In this document: one piece after another, positions 55,732-63,680 of the stretch
Layout of the letters: every line of letters begins with the position of its first letter
Position numbering within the stretch: the first letter of the stretch is position 1
From: Turritopsis dohrnii
Lineage: Eukaryota; Cnidaria; Hydrozoa; Anthoathecata; Oceaniidae
Assembly: GCA_027922465.2 (NCBI GenBank)
Contig: BQMF02000099.1
Location: 186,001 to 250,000, forward strand
DNA: 64,000 nt
Direction of reading: 5' to 3'
The notes under the pieces: model-generated
Seen by the model: only the letters and a program-made list of their open reading frames with translations
What the model was told of the DNA's origin: nothing
Databases searched by the model: none
Made by a program: the position numbers and the translations under genes

Positions 55732-56066
55732 TAGTCTAGTGGATAAGAACGCTAACTTGTAACAGCAAGGTCGTGTGTTCGAACCCCACGCAGTTCGTCT
55801 GAGAGGAAGTATATATACTTCGGTGGTTGTAGATCTCTCATGTTCTGGTTGTTAAACTTGCATGAGTGCGCACTTCCCCGCAGTTTGTGTTGAATATATC
55901 GCGGAATGGTTAGCATTGTGTCTGGGTGATTTATCACTGTCAGGTTTCTCTGGTCCATAGAGACATTCAGGTTACCGTCATTTCGATCGAAATTCAACAA
56001 ACGCCAGGGCTTAGAAGTGTTAGCATGTATCCACAATGCCGGCTATAATTGCAAACTACATGCGCT
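55732..56066 (+). mobile_element. tRNA-derived SINE, different family from the (TTAC)n SINE
   Basis: Box A TAGTCTAGTGG lies at 55732-55742 and box B GTTCGAACCCC at 55777-55787. A body of about 280 bases includes the 'gcggaatggttagcattgtg' stretch. GATCAGCG occurs on both sides (55724-55731 and 56067-56074) and may be the target duplication. If so, the insertion touches the last codons of the viral ORF at 56069. The tRNA-like head has no complete acceptor stem, so I do not call a tRNA gene. Confidence 0.65.
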
Positions 56067-56068
56067 GA

Positions 56069-57064
56069 TCAGCGAAATATATACCATATGCTAAACACCA
56101 TGGTTATCGCTAAAATCAAAGCAATTTTCTCGTCTTCATGAGATGGAAGTGAATCTGTTTGACTCACTCTTGTTTGAACTTTCTTTTGTGAACTTTTATT
56201 TTTTGTTTGCGTTGGAGAGCTAGTCGCCTTGTTTGAAATATGATGCTCTTGCACAACATTAATCATTTTATTTCTTCCAAGGATCAAGTTATCATTAGAT
56301 ATGAGAATTTTGTTATTGTAACCAGACACCCCCGACTTGATGTTTAGATTCATGTCACTAGGTAACATGTAAATACCTTGTCCAACTGAATAATCAACTT
56401 TGCTTGAAGCGTAATTTAAAGTATCTTGATAACGTTTAATGTCATCTTGAATATCAACTCTGCGGTTAACAATGTCTTCAAAGTTGTTCATAAAAACTCT
56501 TTGAGCTGTCAAAGAGCTTGAATTATTACCTAAGATAGAAGAACGAGCTGAGGCTTGCGAACTAAGAACAAGATAAGCATATGCTCTAACACTCTCTGAA
56601 ATTTTTACAAGACCTGTTTTTGTAAAGCCTTTAGATTTTTCTATAATCCATCGTGTCATGGAGTCGTCTGTGAAATAACTCAGACCTGGCGTTGGATAGT
56701 CTCTACGTCTTTTTTGATACGAGCTGAAAAAATATTGCCCTTTGTATTTTTTAGGATCAGAATCGACACCATATTCACTACAGATTTTTAAAAACTCTTC
56801 TTTGTTATAAGGATTATCATATTGGTTGAAACTATCTTCAAAAGGTAGAGGTGTCTGCAAGCGCTTAATGATTCGTCTAATGTGATAATAAACGTGAAAA
56901 CGATATACTGCTCTAATCATGGGAGTAGAGTGACCTTCTTTCAGATGTTCAGAACTGACTCCACAAGCACTTGAAGCACACCAAGTGACAAAATTGAGTT
57001 GGGTTTGCCATAATTTAAATGGTTGTTCCTGCCAAATTTTCATGCGTTGTTCATTTTCATCCAA
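56069..57064 (-). CDS. Viral element ORF 1: 331-aa tail-anchored protein, unknown function
   Basis: Intron-free minus ORF, the left-most gene of the viral module. The N-terminal half is helical and aromatic (MKIWQEQPFKLWQTQLNFVT, then STPMIRAVYRFHVYYHIRRI). A middle part includes SARSSILGNNSSSLTAQRVF and KVDYSVGQGIYMLPSDM. A Ser/Thr/Lys-rich linker follows. It ends with a hydrophobic segment (IALILAITMVFSIWYIF), so it is probably a C-tail-anchored membrane protein. It is transcribed divergently from the next gene with 30 bases between the two start codons. I do not know its function. A virion assembly or membrane role is inferred from position and anchor. Confidence 0.7.
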   Translation of the reverse strand: MDENEQRMKIWQEQPFKLWQTQLNFVTWCASSACGVSSEHLKEGHSTPMIRAVYRFHVYYHIRRIIKRLQTPLPFEDSFNQYDNPYNKEEFLKICSEYGVDSDPKKYKGQYFFSSYQKRRRDYPTPGLSYFTDDSMTRWIIEKSKGFTKTGLVKISESVRAYAYLVLSSQASARSSILGNNSSSLTAQRVFMNNFEDIVNRRVDIQDDIKRYQDTLNYASSKVDYSVGQGIYMLPSDMNLNIKSGVSGYNNKILISNDNLILGRNKMINVVQEHHISNKATSSPTQTKNKSSQKKVQTRVSQTDSLPSHEDEKIALILAITMVFSIWYIFR

Positions 57065-57094
57065 AATATAATCCTCTATTCTCTAATACAAGAA

Positions 57095-57824
57095 ATGTAT
57101 ATCACAGTAAATGTCATAAAAGGAGAAAAGACAATCTATTTTTCTTACCCTATACAAAACTTGGATGGCTCAAAAGAAATTGCATTGGTTGATATGTTTG
57201 CAGACAATGTTACGTATGAAATAACCACAGACCTAAAACTGACTCTGTCTGGTGATGGGAAAGCTGAAAAGTTGGTACCTCAAGGAACATTCACGAGCAG
57301 GGAATTGAATGCCTTTTTAGCTGGTGCCTTTTTAGCAGGTGATGTAAAACTTACCTCATTAGGCAAATGCCCTCAAATAATCAAAACAAATAAGCTCGCT
57401 AACGTAACCAAAATTAATTTGCATCTCTCTGAACTTGACAACACTCAAAATCTTGAGAATGGAAAGCTAAGTGATATTTTACTAACCTATCTTACTAACC
57501 TGCACACTGGCCTTCGGGCAAGTTAGAGCAATGCTATACGTATCTCTGGCGGTAAGTCAACTAATAGTTGCAAGTCGGCGGGCGGAAGAACCAACCATTA
57601 CGGATGGAAGCCCAAGGACTGAAAACTCCCGTTACTTACTTACTTACTTACTTACCTATCACATGGCTGAATATAGTGACTTCACACATGTTGAGCCTAA
57701 AAACCCTCAGTACAAAAAATTAAAAAATGGTCTATTTCAGTCTCTCACGTTGAAACTCACAGATCAGCATGGTAATATGCTAAAAGAAGACCTAGGAAGA
57801 ACCGTTGTTTTGCACATCCGCTAA
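57095..57824 (+). pseudogene. Viral element ORF 2: putative minor capsid (penton-like) gene, split by a SINE
   Basis: The start is taken as ATG 57095 (MYITVNVIKGEKTIYFSY). The frame stays open into the inserted SINE and stops at 57526. The 3' part resumes after the SINE and ends at 57824 (…GRTVVLHIR). When the insertion and one target duplication are left out, both parts lie in the same frame. The protein is beta-rich with no transmembrane segment. Its place just ahead of the capsid and ATPase genes is where Polinton-group elements keep the penton gene. That is the only ground for the call, and it could be another virion protein. Confidence 0.5.
57492..57653 (+). mobile_element. (TTAC)n SINE, 5'-truncated, inserted in viral ORF 2
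   Basis: The body from 'gcacactggccttcgggcaa' to the (TTAC)n tail matches 30956-31134 with few changes. ACCTATC lies at 57485-57491 and 57654-57660 as a 7-bp target duplication. The pol III boxes are missing. Confidence 0.9.
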
Positions 57825-57867
57825 ACCGAGATAAAAAGTAATAATTAATTATATATCATAATTAATA

Positions 57868-59190
57868 ATGGAGTATGGAAAGAGGTTAAATCCAGAACGT
57901 TCACTTAGAACTGCCCGCGGTGTAAAAGGCTCTCGTCAAAAAGTAATTGTCACACACAATCCGAGTGAGATTGATCAAAATCAGTTATTGTTGGTTAGGT
58001 TTCCAAATTTAGGAAGCGATGATGTTATTATTCCAGGAACAACTAATCTAAGTTTTGATATTGAACTCGAGTCGAAAGCTGACTCAAAAAGAACATTGGT
58101 CAGTAACATTGGGAGAGCTATTGTTAAAAAGTTGGCTGTCAAGTTCGAAGGTAACGAGATATTGAGTATCGATGACTTTGATCTTTTTGGGTGTTACAGA
58201 GATTTATGGTTAACCAAGTTTGAAAAGAGAAACGCGATAAGACAGGGTATCATCATCGACGATGGGTGTACAGAGAATTGTATGAAATTAAGGATTGGTG
58301 CTTCAGATAAAGACACCTCTGATGCAAGAGACAAAGACAAAGCCATTGCTGACATCTATAAAAACAAGTTTGTCATTCCACTCGACTTTGAGATGCTAGA
58401 TAGTACTATCCCATATTATCAAGCAGGTTTAGGTAATAGGTTATGCTACGAGATCACATTTAACGATTATAACCGAGTTATTTATTCTGACCCTCCAACT
58501 TCTGCCGCAGGTCAAAGAAAAAACCCAGACGGTAAATACAAAATATCCAACATCTCACTTGAATATGAGATTGTGACACAACCCACGTTGGCTAGACAAA
58601 TCGCTTCTGAATATCAAAACATGGCTTTGCTCTATGATAGGATTTTGCGGCACAGACAAATTAGAGTAAACAAGTCAGACACAACGTGGAATTGGTCATT
58701 CAACACACCTGCCAAATCTTTGAAGGGTATCTTAGTTCTGTTTGAAGAAGAAGAATCCTACAAACGAGAAACCTGCAAATTCTACAATCCAAAGATCAAA
58801 AAGGTATCTGTCATCGTTGAGGGTAAGCCTAACCAACTTTTTGCTCAAGAAATGCAGCCGTTTGAACAATACAATGAGATTTGTAAGTATTTTGCTGAAG
58901 GAAAACCAAAAGATAATAGCGCCGGTGAAAACCGAAAGCGCTTAGGATTACATGATGTAAAAGTCTCTGATTACTTGAGAAACAAATATGCTCTATGGTT
59001 AGATTTCAGAACAATTGATGAGAATGCCTTCCATGAGACCGGTCGAAGGATTGAAAATGCGAGTGAAGGCATCACCTTACAGATTGAAAAGACCGCTGAA
59101 ACTGCAGGAAACTTAAACGCATATATATATCTAATAATGGACGCTCAATTAAACATACAAAACGGTCAATTTATGTCTGCATTATATTAG
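57868..59190 (+). CDS. Viral element ORF 3: major capsid protein (double jelly-roll type, Polinton-like)
   Basis: 440 codons, no introns or stops. The N-terminus is basic (RSLRTARGVKGSRQKVIV), then LLLVRFPNLGSDDVIIPGTT and NLSFDIEL, the N-terminal strand pattern I associate with Polinton/PLV/adintovirus capsid proteins. Later blocks include IGRAIVKKLAVKFEGN, FVIPLDFEMLD and LCYEITFNDYNRV, and the protein ends GQFMSALY. Length is in the range of Polinton-like virus capsids and shorter than many Polinton ones. The packaging ATPase starts 4 bases after its stop, as in late capsid modules. The fold assignment is by pattern and synteny only. Confidence 0.7.
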   Translation: MEYGKRLNPERSLRTARGVKGSRQKVIVTHNPSEIDQNQLLLVRFPNLGSDDVIIPGTTNLSFDIELESKADSKRTLVSNIGRAIVKKLAVKFEGNEILSIDDFDLFGCYRDLWLTKFEKRNAIRQGIIIDDGCTENCMKLRIGASDKDTSDARDKDKAIADIYKNKFVIPLDFEMLDSTIPYYQAGLGNRLCYEITFNDYNRVIYSDPPTSAAGQRKNPDGKYKISNISLEYEIVTQPTLARQIASEYQNMALLYDRILRHRQIRVNKSDTTWNWSFNTPAKSLKGILVLFEEEESYKRETCKFYNPKIKKVSVIVEGKPNQLFAQEMQPFEQYNEICKYFAEGKPKDNSAGENRKRLGLHDVKVSDYLRNKYALWLDFRTIDENAFHETGRRIENASEGITLQIEKTAETAGNLNAYIYLIMDAQLNIQNGQFMSALY

Positions 59191-59194
59191 TAAA

Positions 59195-59800
59195 ATGAAC
59201 ACACTTTACATGAAAGAGCCTCACACAGCATTATTCGTTGGACCAACATCGTGCGGTAAAACTGCCCATGTTGTAAAATTATTAGAAAACTATTACTATG
59301 ATCACTTTGATTTCATCGTGATTATATGTCCCACCTTGAGGTGGAATCAGACTTACAGAGATCGAAAGTGGTTCTGGAATGACAGCTATGTGATTTTAAT
59401 TGAGCCGGAAGGTCGCTTGTATGAATGGATTAAGAGTATGGACTTTTTCTGTGCTGGATACAAAACCTTATTTCTGATTGATGACATCATTGCTGATGAG
59501 AGTTTAGACAAAAAGAGACAGCCTTTGCTTGAGTTGGCAATTAGCGGTAGACATCGAAATCATTCGCTATGGTTACTTACACAATCATACACAGCTATAC
59601 CTAAAAATTTACGACGGCAAGCTAAAATGTTATATGTGTGGTATCCAAAAGATAGAAATGATCTAACCATCATTCATGAAGAGAATGACGTCATTGAGAC
59701 GCGAGAAGAATTGAAAGATGTCAAGGAAAAACTGAAAGGAGGGAAACACGCGTGCCTAGTCATGAGAATGGAACACCCAAGAACGTATGCGATTTGCTAA
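59195..59800 (+). CDS. Viral element ORF 4: A32/FtsK-HerA-type genome packaging ATPase
   Basis: 201 codons. Walker A is GPTSCGKT (residues 16-23). Walker B is LFLIDD (92-97). A downstream sensor-like block LWLLTQSYTAIPKNLR (125-140) fits the A32-like packaging ATPases of Polintons, virophages and large DNA viruses. All active-site residues are present and the length is typical for short members. It follows the capsid gene by 4 bases and probably shares its transcript. This is the firmest functional call in the viral module. Confidence 0.85.
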   Translation: MNTLYMKEPHTALFVGPTSCGKTAHVVKLLENYYYDHFDFIVIICPTLRWNQTYRDRKWFWNDSYVILIEPEGRLYEWIKSMDFFCAGYKTLFLIDDIIADESLDKKRQPLLELAISGRHRNHSLWLLTQSYTAIPKNLRRQAKMLYVWYPKDRNDLTIIHEENDVIETREELKDVKEKLKGGKHACLVMRMEHPRTYAIC

Positions 59801-59944
59801 ACAGGTTGACGTTATTTGTTACATGACTCTTGTAACAAAAGTATAAGACTTGCAAGACTTTTATAAGAAGATAGCAAACTCTTATACAACAAATTACAGC
59901 AAAATTATAAGAAGATATAAGAAAATTATAACAAACACAACAAA
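59801..59944. promoter_or_regulatory. AT-rich spacer with repeated TATAAGAA words
   Basis: Between ORF 4 and ORF 5. Several 'ttataagaa' or 'atataagaa' words occur at about 59858-59930 with little else. It is the longest non-coding gap in the plus-strand gene run and so a candidate promoter for ORFs 5-8. This is inference only. Confidence 0.35.
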
Positions 59945-60592
59945 ATGATAGAATATGTCAACTTCATGTTATTAAGCATGTTATTAAGCATACTGCTGGT
60001 CTCGCTATTTTACTTTTATTCTGTATTAAAAAAATACCTCTCCCTAATAAAAATGGCGGAAACAGCGATCGATAATTTAATCAGCTACGATGTTCCAGGT
60101 GAATTCCCACCACCACCTTCACATGGTAAAAAGCACAAATTGCTCGAGTGTGTCTTAACTGGAAATAGCAAGCTATACTTAGGGAAAATGTACACGGAAG
60201 AGCAAATTAACAAACTCAAAGATGAAGATATAGAAAAACTTTTTAGCATCTACGAGGCTAAACTATCAGGTCAAATGGTAAAATCCTTGGGGAAATCACT
60301 CATACGTATTTATTCGATGGGGGCTTGTGCAACATTAGGAATAAACAATCAAGATGCGCTGAGCAATGACCTGGAAACTGACCCCTTCTTAAACTCTGCC
60401 CTTCAAAGATTTACATGTGACTTATATTATAAATTCGGCTCATTATTAGCACCACTCAGTGTTGGACTTATTACCGGGAGGCATTATATCAATGAAAGAA
60501 ATTTAAATAAATCTGATGATAATATAAATACAGCAGATAATAAAAATGTCAGAAGAACAGACTCCCATTCAAGTGACAACGAAGAACCCTAA
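59945..60592 (+). CDS. Viral element ORF 5: 215-aa (or 179-aa) protein of unknown function
   Basis: Two in-frame starts exist. ATG 59945 adds a strongly hydrophobic N-terminus (MLLSMLLSILLVSLFYFYSV). ATG 60053 gives MAETAIDNLISYDVPGEFPP. From 60053 on it is a compact alpha-rich protein (EEQINKLKDEDIEKLFSIYE, then SLGKSLIRIYSMGACATL) with a possible amphipathic segment (LLAPLSVGLITG). The C-terminus is polar and overlaps the next gene. I recall related ORFs in cnidarian genomes with the second start. The function is unknown. Confidence 0.65.
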   Translation: MIEYVNFMLLSMLLSILLVSLFYFYSVLKKYLSLIKMAETAIDNLISYDVPGEFPPPPSHGKKHKLLECVLTGNSKLYLGKMYTEEQINKLKDEDIEKLFSIYEAKLSGQMVKSLGKSLIRIYSMGACATLGINNQDALSNDLETDPFLNSALQRFTCDLYYKFGSLLAPLSVGLITGRHYINERNLNKSDDNINTADNKNVRRTDSHSSDNEEP

Positions 60593-60890
60593 AAAGGTTG
60601 AAGCGGGTAAGAAGTTGGCAGAATACAACCGTAAAAAACGAGAAGAATTGAAACACGTGTCACCTCAAAAAGAAGTGAAGAAGCCCGATGACTCTCTCAC
60701 CAAACCAAATGAACAACCTATGAACTACACCTATGGTGTAGGTGGAATAATAGCTCTCGGTTTAGTTGGTGGATTTGCTTATTTTGTGTATAAAAAGAGA
60801 GAGCAAATATTACCCTATGGGTCACCATCCACCCCCCTTCCACAAAAATCTAAAATACCGGTGAAAATCAATAAACATGAAATGGAATAA
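60546..60890 (+). CDS. Viral element ORF 6: small single-span membrane protein
   Basis: It overlaps ORF 5 by 47 bases in another frame. The N-terminal half is very basic and charged (TTKNPKKVEAGKKLAEYNRK). One transmembrane segment follows (YGVGGIIALGLVGGFAYFVY) and a short basic, proline-rich tail. The basic N-terminus could bind DNA while the span holds a membrane, but that is inference. 114 codons. Confidence 0.65.
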   Translation: MSEEQTPIQVTTKNPKKVEAGKKLAEYNRKKREELKHVSPQKEVKKPDDSLTKPNEQPMNYTYGVGGIIALGLVGGFAYFVYKKREQILPYGSPSTPLPQKSKIPVKINKHEME

Positions 60891-61164
60891 AAAGAAAAAT
60901 AACGCTATATATAATCTCGCAATATATGTAACAAACATGGACAAGAAAAGTATCGTCAACGATTTATATCATGCATCAGTCATATCAGCACTCGCTATCG
61001 GCTACTCTATGCTTGTAAAAAAGGTGTTAAAAATGACACCTCCTTCAATTCAAAAGTTTGACTTGGAAGATACGGGAAAACTAGTTGCCATTATCGCCGC
61101 TAGTGAAGTGACACGAGAATACTTAATTAAGCAAAAGATTTTACCTGAAAATATCAATATCTAA
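60877..61164 (+). CDS. Viral element ORF 7: small membrane-associated protein
   Basis: The frame starts 14 bases inside ORF 6. The likelier start is ATG 60937 (MDKKSIVNDLYHASVISALA), giving 75 residues. It holds a moderately hydrophobic segment and then a predicted amphipathic helix (KLVAIIAASEVTREYLIKQK). The function is unknown. It ends 2 bases before ORF 8. Confidence 0.6.
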   Translation: MKWNKKKNNAIYNLAIYVTNMDKKSIVNDLYHASVISALAIGYSMLVKKVLKMTPPSIQKFDLEDTGKLVAIIAASEVTREYLIKQKILPENINI

Positions 61165-61166
61165 AT

Positions 61167-61592
61167 ATGGCTTCTATCGCAATGATGTTAGGTGGAGCTT
61201 TAGCTAACGCTTTGGCTTTCACAGGATCAAGCTATCTGTTTTCAAGTTTATCCAAAGACAGAATCGATAAGGAAAGAAAACGTCATGATCTGGCCATAGA
61301 AAAATTACAAAAAGCACAAATAGAATGGCAGCAAAAACGACAGGAAAGAATCGATTTTATCAATAAGCAGCTCATGCTCGAAAAGAAGGCTGATTCAAAA
61401 TTCGTAGAACTAAATGATGCGATGAGAGAATACAATAGGGTGTTTAGTAATCATCTTAAACCTTTACCACGGCAGCCTGTATTGAGCGACTTTTATACAC
61501 CTAGTCATGATCAACATGAAAGAGAATTGGCTTTTATAGCTCTGAGTATGCTCGGTATTGGTGGTGCTGTGTGGTATTTTGAGAAACGCTGA
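61167..61592 (+). CDS. Viral element ORF 8: two-span coiled-coil membrane protein
   Basis: 141 codons. It has an N-terminal small-residue hydrophobic segment (MMLGGALANALAFTGSSYLF), a long charged helix (KRHDLAIEKLQKAQIEWQQK onward) that should form a coiled coil, and a C-terminal span (LAFIALSMLGIGGAVWYF). Terminal anchors joined by a coiled coil suggest a membrane scaffold or bridging protein. No homologous family is recognised. Confidence 0.65.
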   Translation: MASIAMMLGGALANALAFTGSSYLFSSLSKDRIDKERKRHDLAIEKLQKAQIEWQQKRQERIDFINKQLMLEKKADSKFVELNDAMREYNRVFSNHLKPLPRQPVLSDFYTPSHDQHERELAFIALSMLGIGGAVWYFEKR

Positions 61593-61649
61593 AGACCATC
61601 AACAAAAATTATGTTACACGATACACGTAACATATACACCTTCAGATGG
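61593..61649. terminator. Hairpin between convergent viral genes
   Basis: ATGTTAC (61612-61618) and GTAACAT (61628-61634) form a 7-bp stem with a 9-base loop. An outer pair, ACCATC and GATGGT, flanks it. It lies between the stops of ORF 8 (plus) and ORF 9 (minus), where a two-way 3'-end signal would be expected. The role is inferred. Confidence 0.4.
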
Positions 61650-62939
61650 TTACCGTCTAGTGACAAGGTACGCATAGATCAACCCCCCAACCCCTACAAT
61701 CAGAGCCCATAAATTTTGACTTAACCAGCCTACAAATTCCTTAGCCCTGTTCAGTATCCACGATACAATAGACCCAATTATTCCCGGTAAAGCCTCTGCC
61801 GCTTTAGATGCTAATCTACCTAGAAGTGATGCTAACGCTTTGAGTTTATTTTTTATCCATTCCTTTGCATCGTCCTTTTTATCACCACCTTTGTCAGGAT
61901 TTTGTGAAGAGCTTCCAGCTGCTGACCCTCTCGGTAACAAAGCTTCCACAAGGACACCGATAGCCATACCAAACGCTGTCAGAATGCTAACGATTGTTAT
62001 ACCTTGTTCACGGAATAGTGTTCGTATCCTTTCACCTAATGTGGTATCTTTGTCGAGGACTTTAGCAATGGTTTCTTTGATGCTCGTAACTTGACTGTTT
62101 AGTTTGCCTTTGAGAATATTAATGTTCTCTTTCCTAGCTTTCAACTCTTCATGTAATCCCTCCATTCTCTTTTCAACCTCTTTTCGTTGTTCATCTGTGT
62201 ATGTTGCATCATTTTCCATTTCTTCCAACTTGTTTTTCTCCTTATCGATATGCTGTTCTATTCGAACCTTTTTTGCAACCTCTTCCTGAAGACCTCCTCG
62301 TATGTTTCTCAGCGCTTTATCCAATCCTAACAGCTCACGTACAGGATATTCAAATAGATCACCGGTCTGAGTTGTTTCATGATCGATCGACTGTTGTCTA
62401 AGCGTTGAAATTAAATCTTCCGTACTGTTCACCACATCACCGGACATATCTTCCAACTCTACATCGGTTGCTGTTGTGATTTTGGATGTCGAGGGAAGAT
62501 CTTCTGCTATTTTGTTAAGTGCGGCTGCCTGTCTGGCTGAAAATTTGCTCTTAGGTATATCATACCCTAAACTACGTAACCTGTTCTTGCCCAATATGTC
62601 AGCTATAGTACCAGTAGCCCTTAGTCTTCCATTGTTTGTCAATGGTTTGCTACCGTCTTTGTAGTATAATTCACCATCTCTAATTTCAAACTGATCGGTA
62701 TATAACGTCTCAGGTTTTGACTGGAATTTTTCGGATAATCTATCATACAACCCTTCAACTAGTTCTTTCAAAACTCTAGTATGCAGACTGTGACCTCCAA
62801 ATGATGTTTCTCGTTCACCTGATGTATGTATTTGTGCACCCGTACGGTCTCCAGTTGGTATGAGAGGAAACGTCTCATCGGTTGTCTCATCTGTCGTCAT
62901 CCCATGTTCTCCAAAGGGGTCAATGTCAATGTCTGCCAT
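61650..62939 (-). CDS. Viral element ORF 9: 429-aa coiled-coil, multi-span protein
   Basis: The N-terminus is acidic and Thr-rich. A middle coiled coil follows (QHIDKEKNKLEEMENDATYT and neighbours, about residues 225-285). Then come a hydrophobic segment (ITIVSILTAFGMAIGVLVEA), a Gly/Ser/Asp/Lys linker, an amphipathic Ala/Leu region (KALASLLGRLASKAAEALPG) and a C-terminal span (LWALIVGVGGLIYAYLV). It is the largest protein of the module after the capsid. The fusion-like or membrane-lytic layout (coiled coil plus amphipathic helices) is suggestive only. I do not know its function. It is divergent from ORF 10. Confidence 0.7.
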   Translation of the reverse strand: MADIDIDPFGEHGMTTDETTDETFPLIPTGDRTGAQIHTSGERETSFGGHSLHTRVLKELVEGLYDRLSEKFQSKPETLYTDQFEIRDGELYYKDGSKPLTNNGRLRATGTIADILGKNRLRSLGYDIPKSKFSARQAAALNKIAEDLPSTSKITTATDVELEDMSGDVVNSTEDLISTLRQQSIDHETTQTGDLFEYPVRELLGLDKALRNIRGGLQEEVAKKVRIEQHIDKEKNKLEEMENDATYTDEQRKEVEKRMEGLHEELKARKENINILKGKLNSQVTSIKETIAKVLDKDTTLGERIRTLFREQGITIVSILTAFGMAIGVLVEALLPRGSAAGSSSQNPDKGGDKKDDAKEWIKNKLKALASLLGRLASKAAEALPGIIGSIVSWILNRAKEFVGWLSQNLWALIVGVGGLIYAYLVTRR

Positions 62940-62994
62940 GTTATTTATTTAGAGGATAATTTATTATTTATTACGTTATAACAACCCTCTAAAT
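62940..62994. promoter_or_regulatory. Divergent promoter with a symmetric TTTAGAGG motif
   Basis: The 55-base gap between ATG of ORF 9 (62939, minus) and ATG of ORF 10 (62995, plus) holds ATTTAGAGG at 62947-62955 and its exact inverse CCTCTAAAT at 62986-62994. Each half lies at the same kind of position just upstream of one start codon, seen from that gene. The middle is AT-rich. Confidence 0.5.
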
Positions 62995-63591
62995 ATGAGT
63001 TTTAAAATTTATCCAAAACTACCCACTGCTCCTGAGGATTTGAATGAGCAGGAAAAGTTTAATGCAAGCGTAATAAATTCTGAGTTTGAAGAGTTGATAA
63101 AACTGAAGAACAAGTTTAGCATCAAGCTTAAGAGATACAACAAGGCGATAGAACGATCGATGCTACTAAATGCTAGCTCAAGCGCTATAACCATTGGCTC
63201 TGGCATCGGTTCAATTGCAACAGCGGCTACTATTATCGGAATACCTATTTCTGCAGGATTAGGTGGTGTAGCCCTAGCCGGCTCTATCTGTACCGGACTT
63301 ACCACAGCTGTCATCAAAAGATATCAAAAGAAAGTAGAAAAAGTCATAAAAGTATATGATATTGTTACATCCTCAATCGCTGTCTTCGAAACAAGTATCT
63401 CAAAGGGGCTGACTGATGGAAGGATCAATTACAAAGAATTCCAGGTTTTGCAGGGAACATATTACAAAGCTTTAGAAAGACTCAGTTCTACAGATAGAAA
63501 GATGGAGACTGAAACCCGAAATCAATTTCAAAAAAGTTTGATGGTAGAACTTCAAAACCTGAAAAAATCCATAACCGAAAATGGTTACTAG
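62995..63591 (+). CDS. Viral element ORF 10: glycine-zipper membrane protein
   Basis: 198 codons. A helical N-terminus (EEFEELIKLKNKFSIKLKRY-like charge pattern, residues 30-57) is followed by a long small-residue hydrophobic hairpin (ITIGSGIGSIATAATIIGIP, then ISAGLGGVALAGSICTGLTT). A charged helical C-terminus follows, with IVTSSIAVFETSISKGLTDG and LQGTYYKALERLSS. The Gly/Ala pattern suggests a packed membrane hairpin or pore-like helices. I recall related ORFs in many cnidarian genomes without an assigned function. This start follows the divergent promoter directly. Confidence 0.7.
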   Translation: MSFKIYPKLPTAPEDLNEQEKFNASVINSEFEELIKLKNKFSIKLKRYNKAIERSMLLNASSSAITIGSGIGSIATAATIIGIPISAGLGGVALAGSICTGLTTAVIKRYQKKVEKVIKVYDIVTSSIAVFETSISKGLTDGRINYKEFQVLQGTYYKALERLSSTDRKMETETRNQFQKSLMVELQNLKKSITENGY

Positions 63592-63680
63592 GATGTGTGG
63601 TTATGTGCTCCTCAATTTGAAAAAGTGATAAATGAAATGAAACTGTTATAAAGAGATGTGATCACAAGTATATATAGACA

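Noticed and set aside
55724..55800. tRNA gene with possible Thr (TGT) anticodon
   Set aside because: The tRNA-like head has no complete acceptor stem and is followed by a SINE-like body.
57531..57824. 97-aa ORF starting in the SINE
   Set aside because: The first half is SINE sequence, identical in style to the ORF at 30993. Only the part after 57660 belongs to viral ORF 2.
61840..62664. Four plus ORFs opposite viral ORF 9
   Set aside because: They are antisense shadows without motifs and do not respect gene borders.
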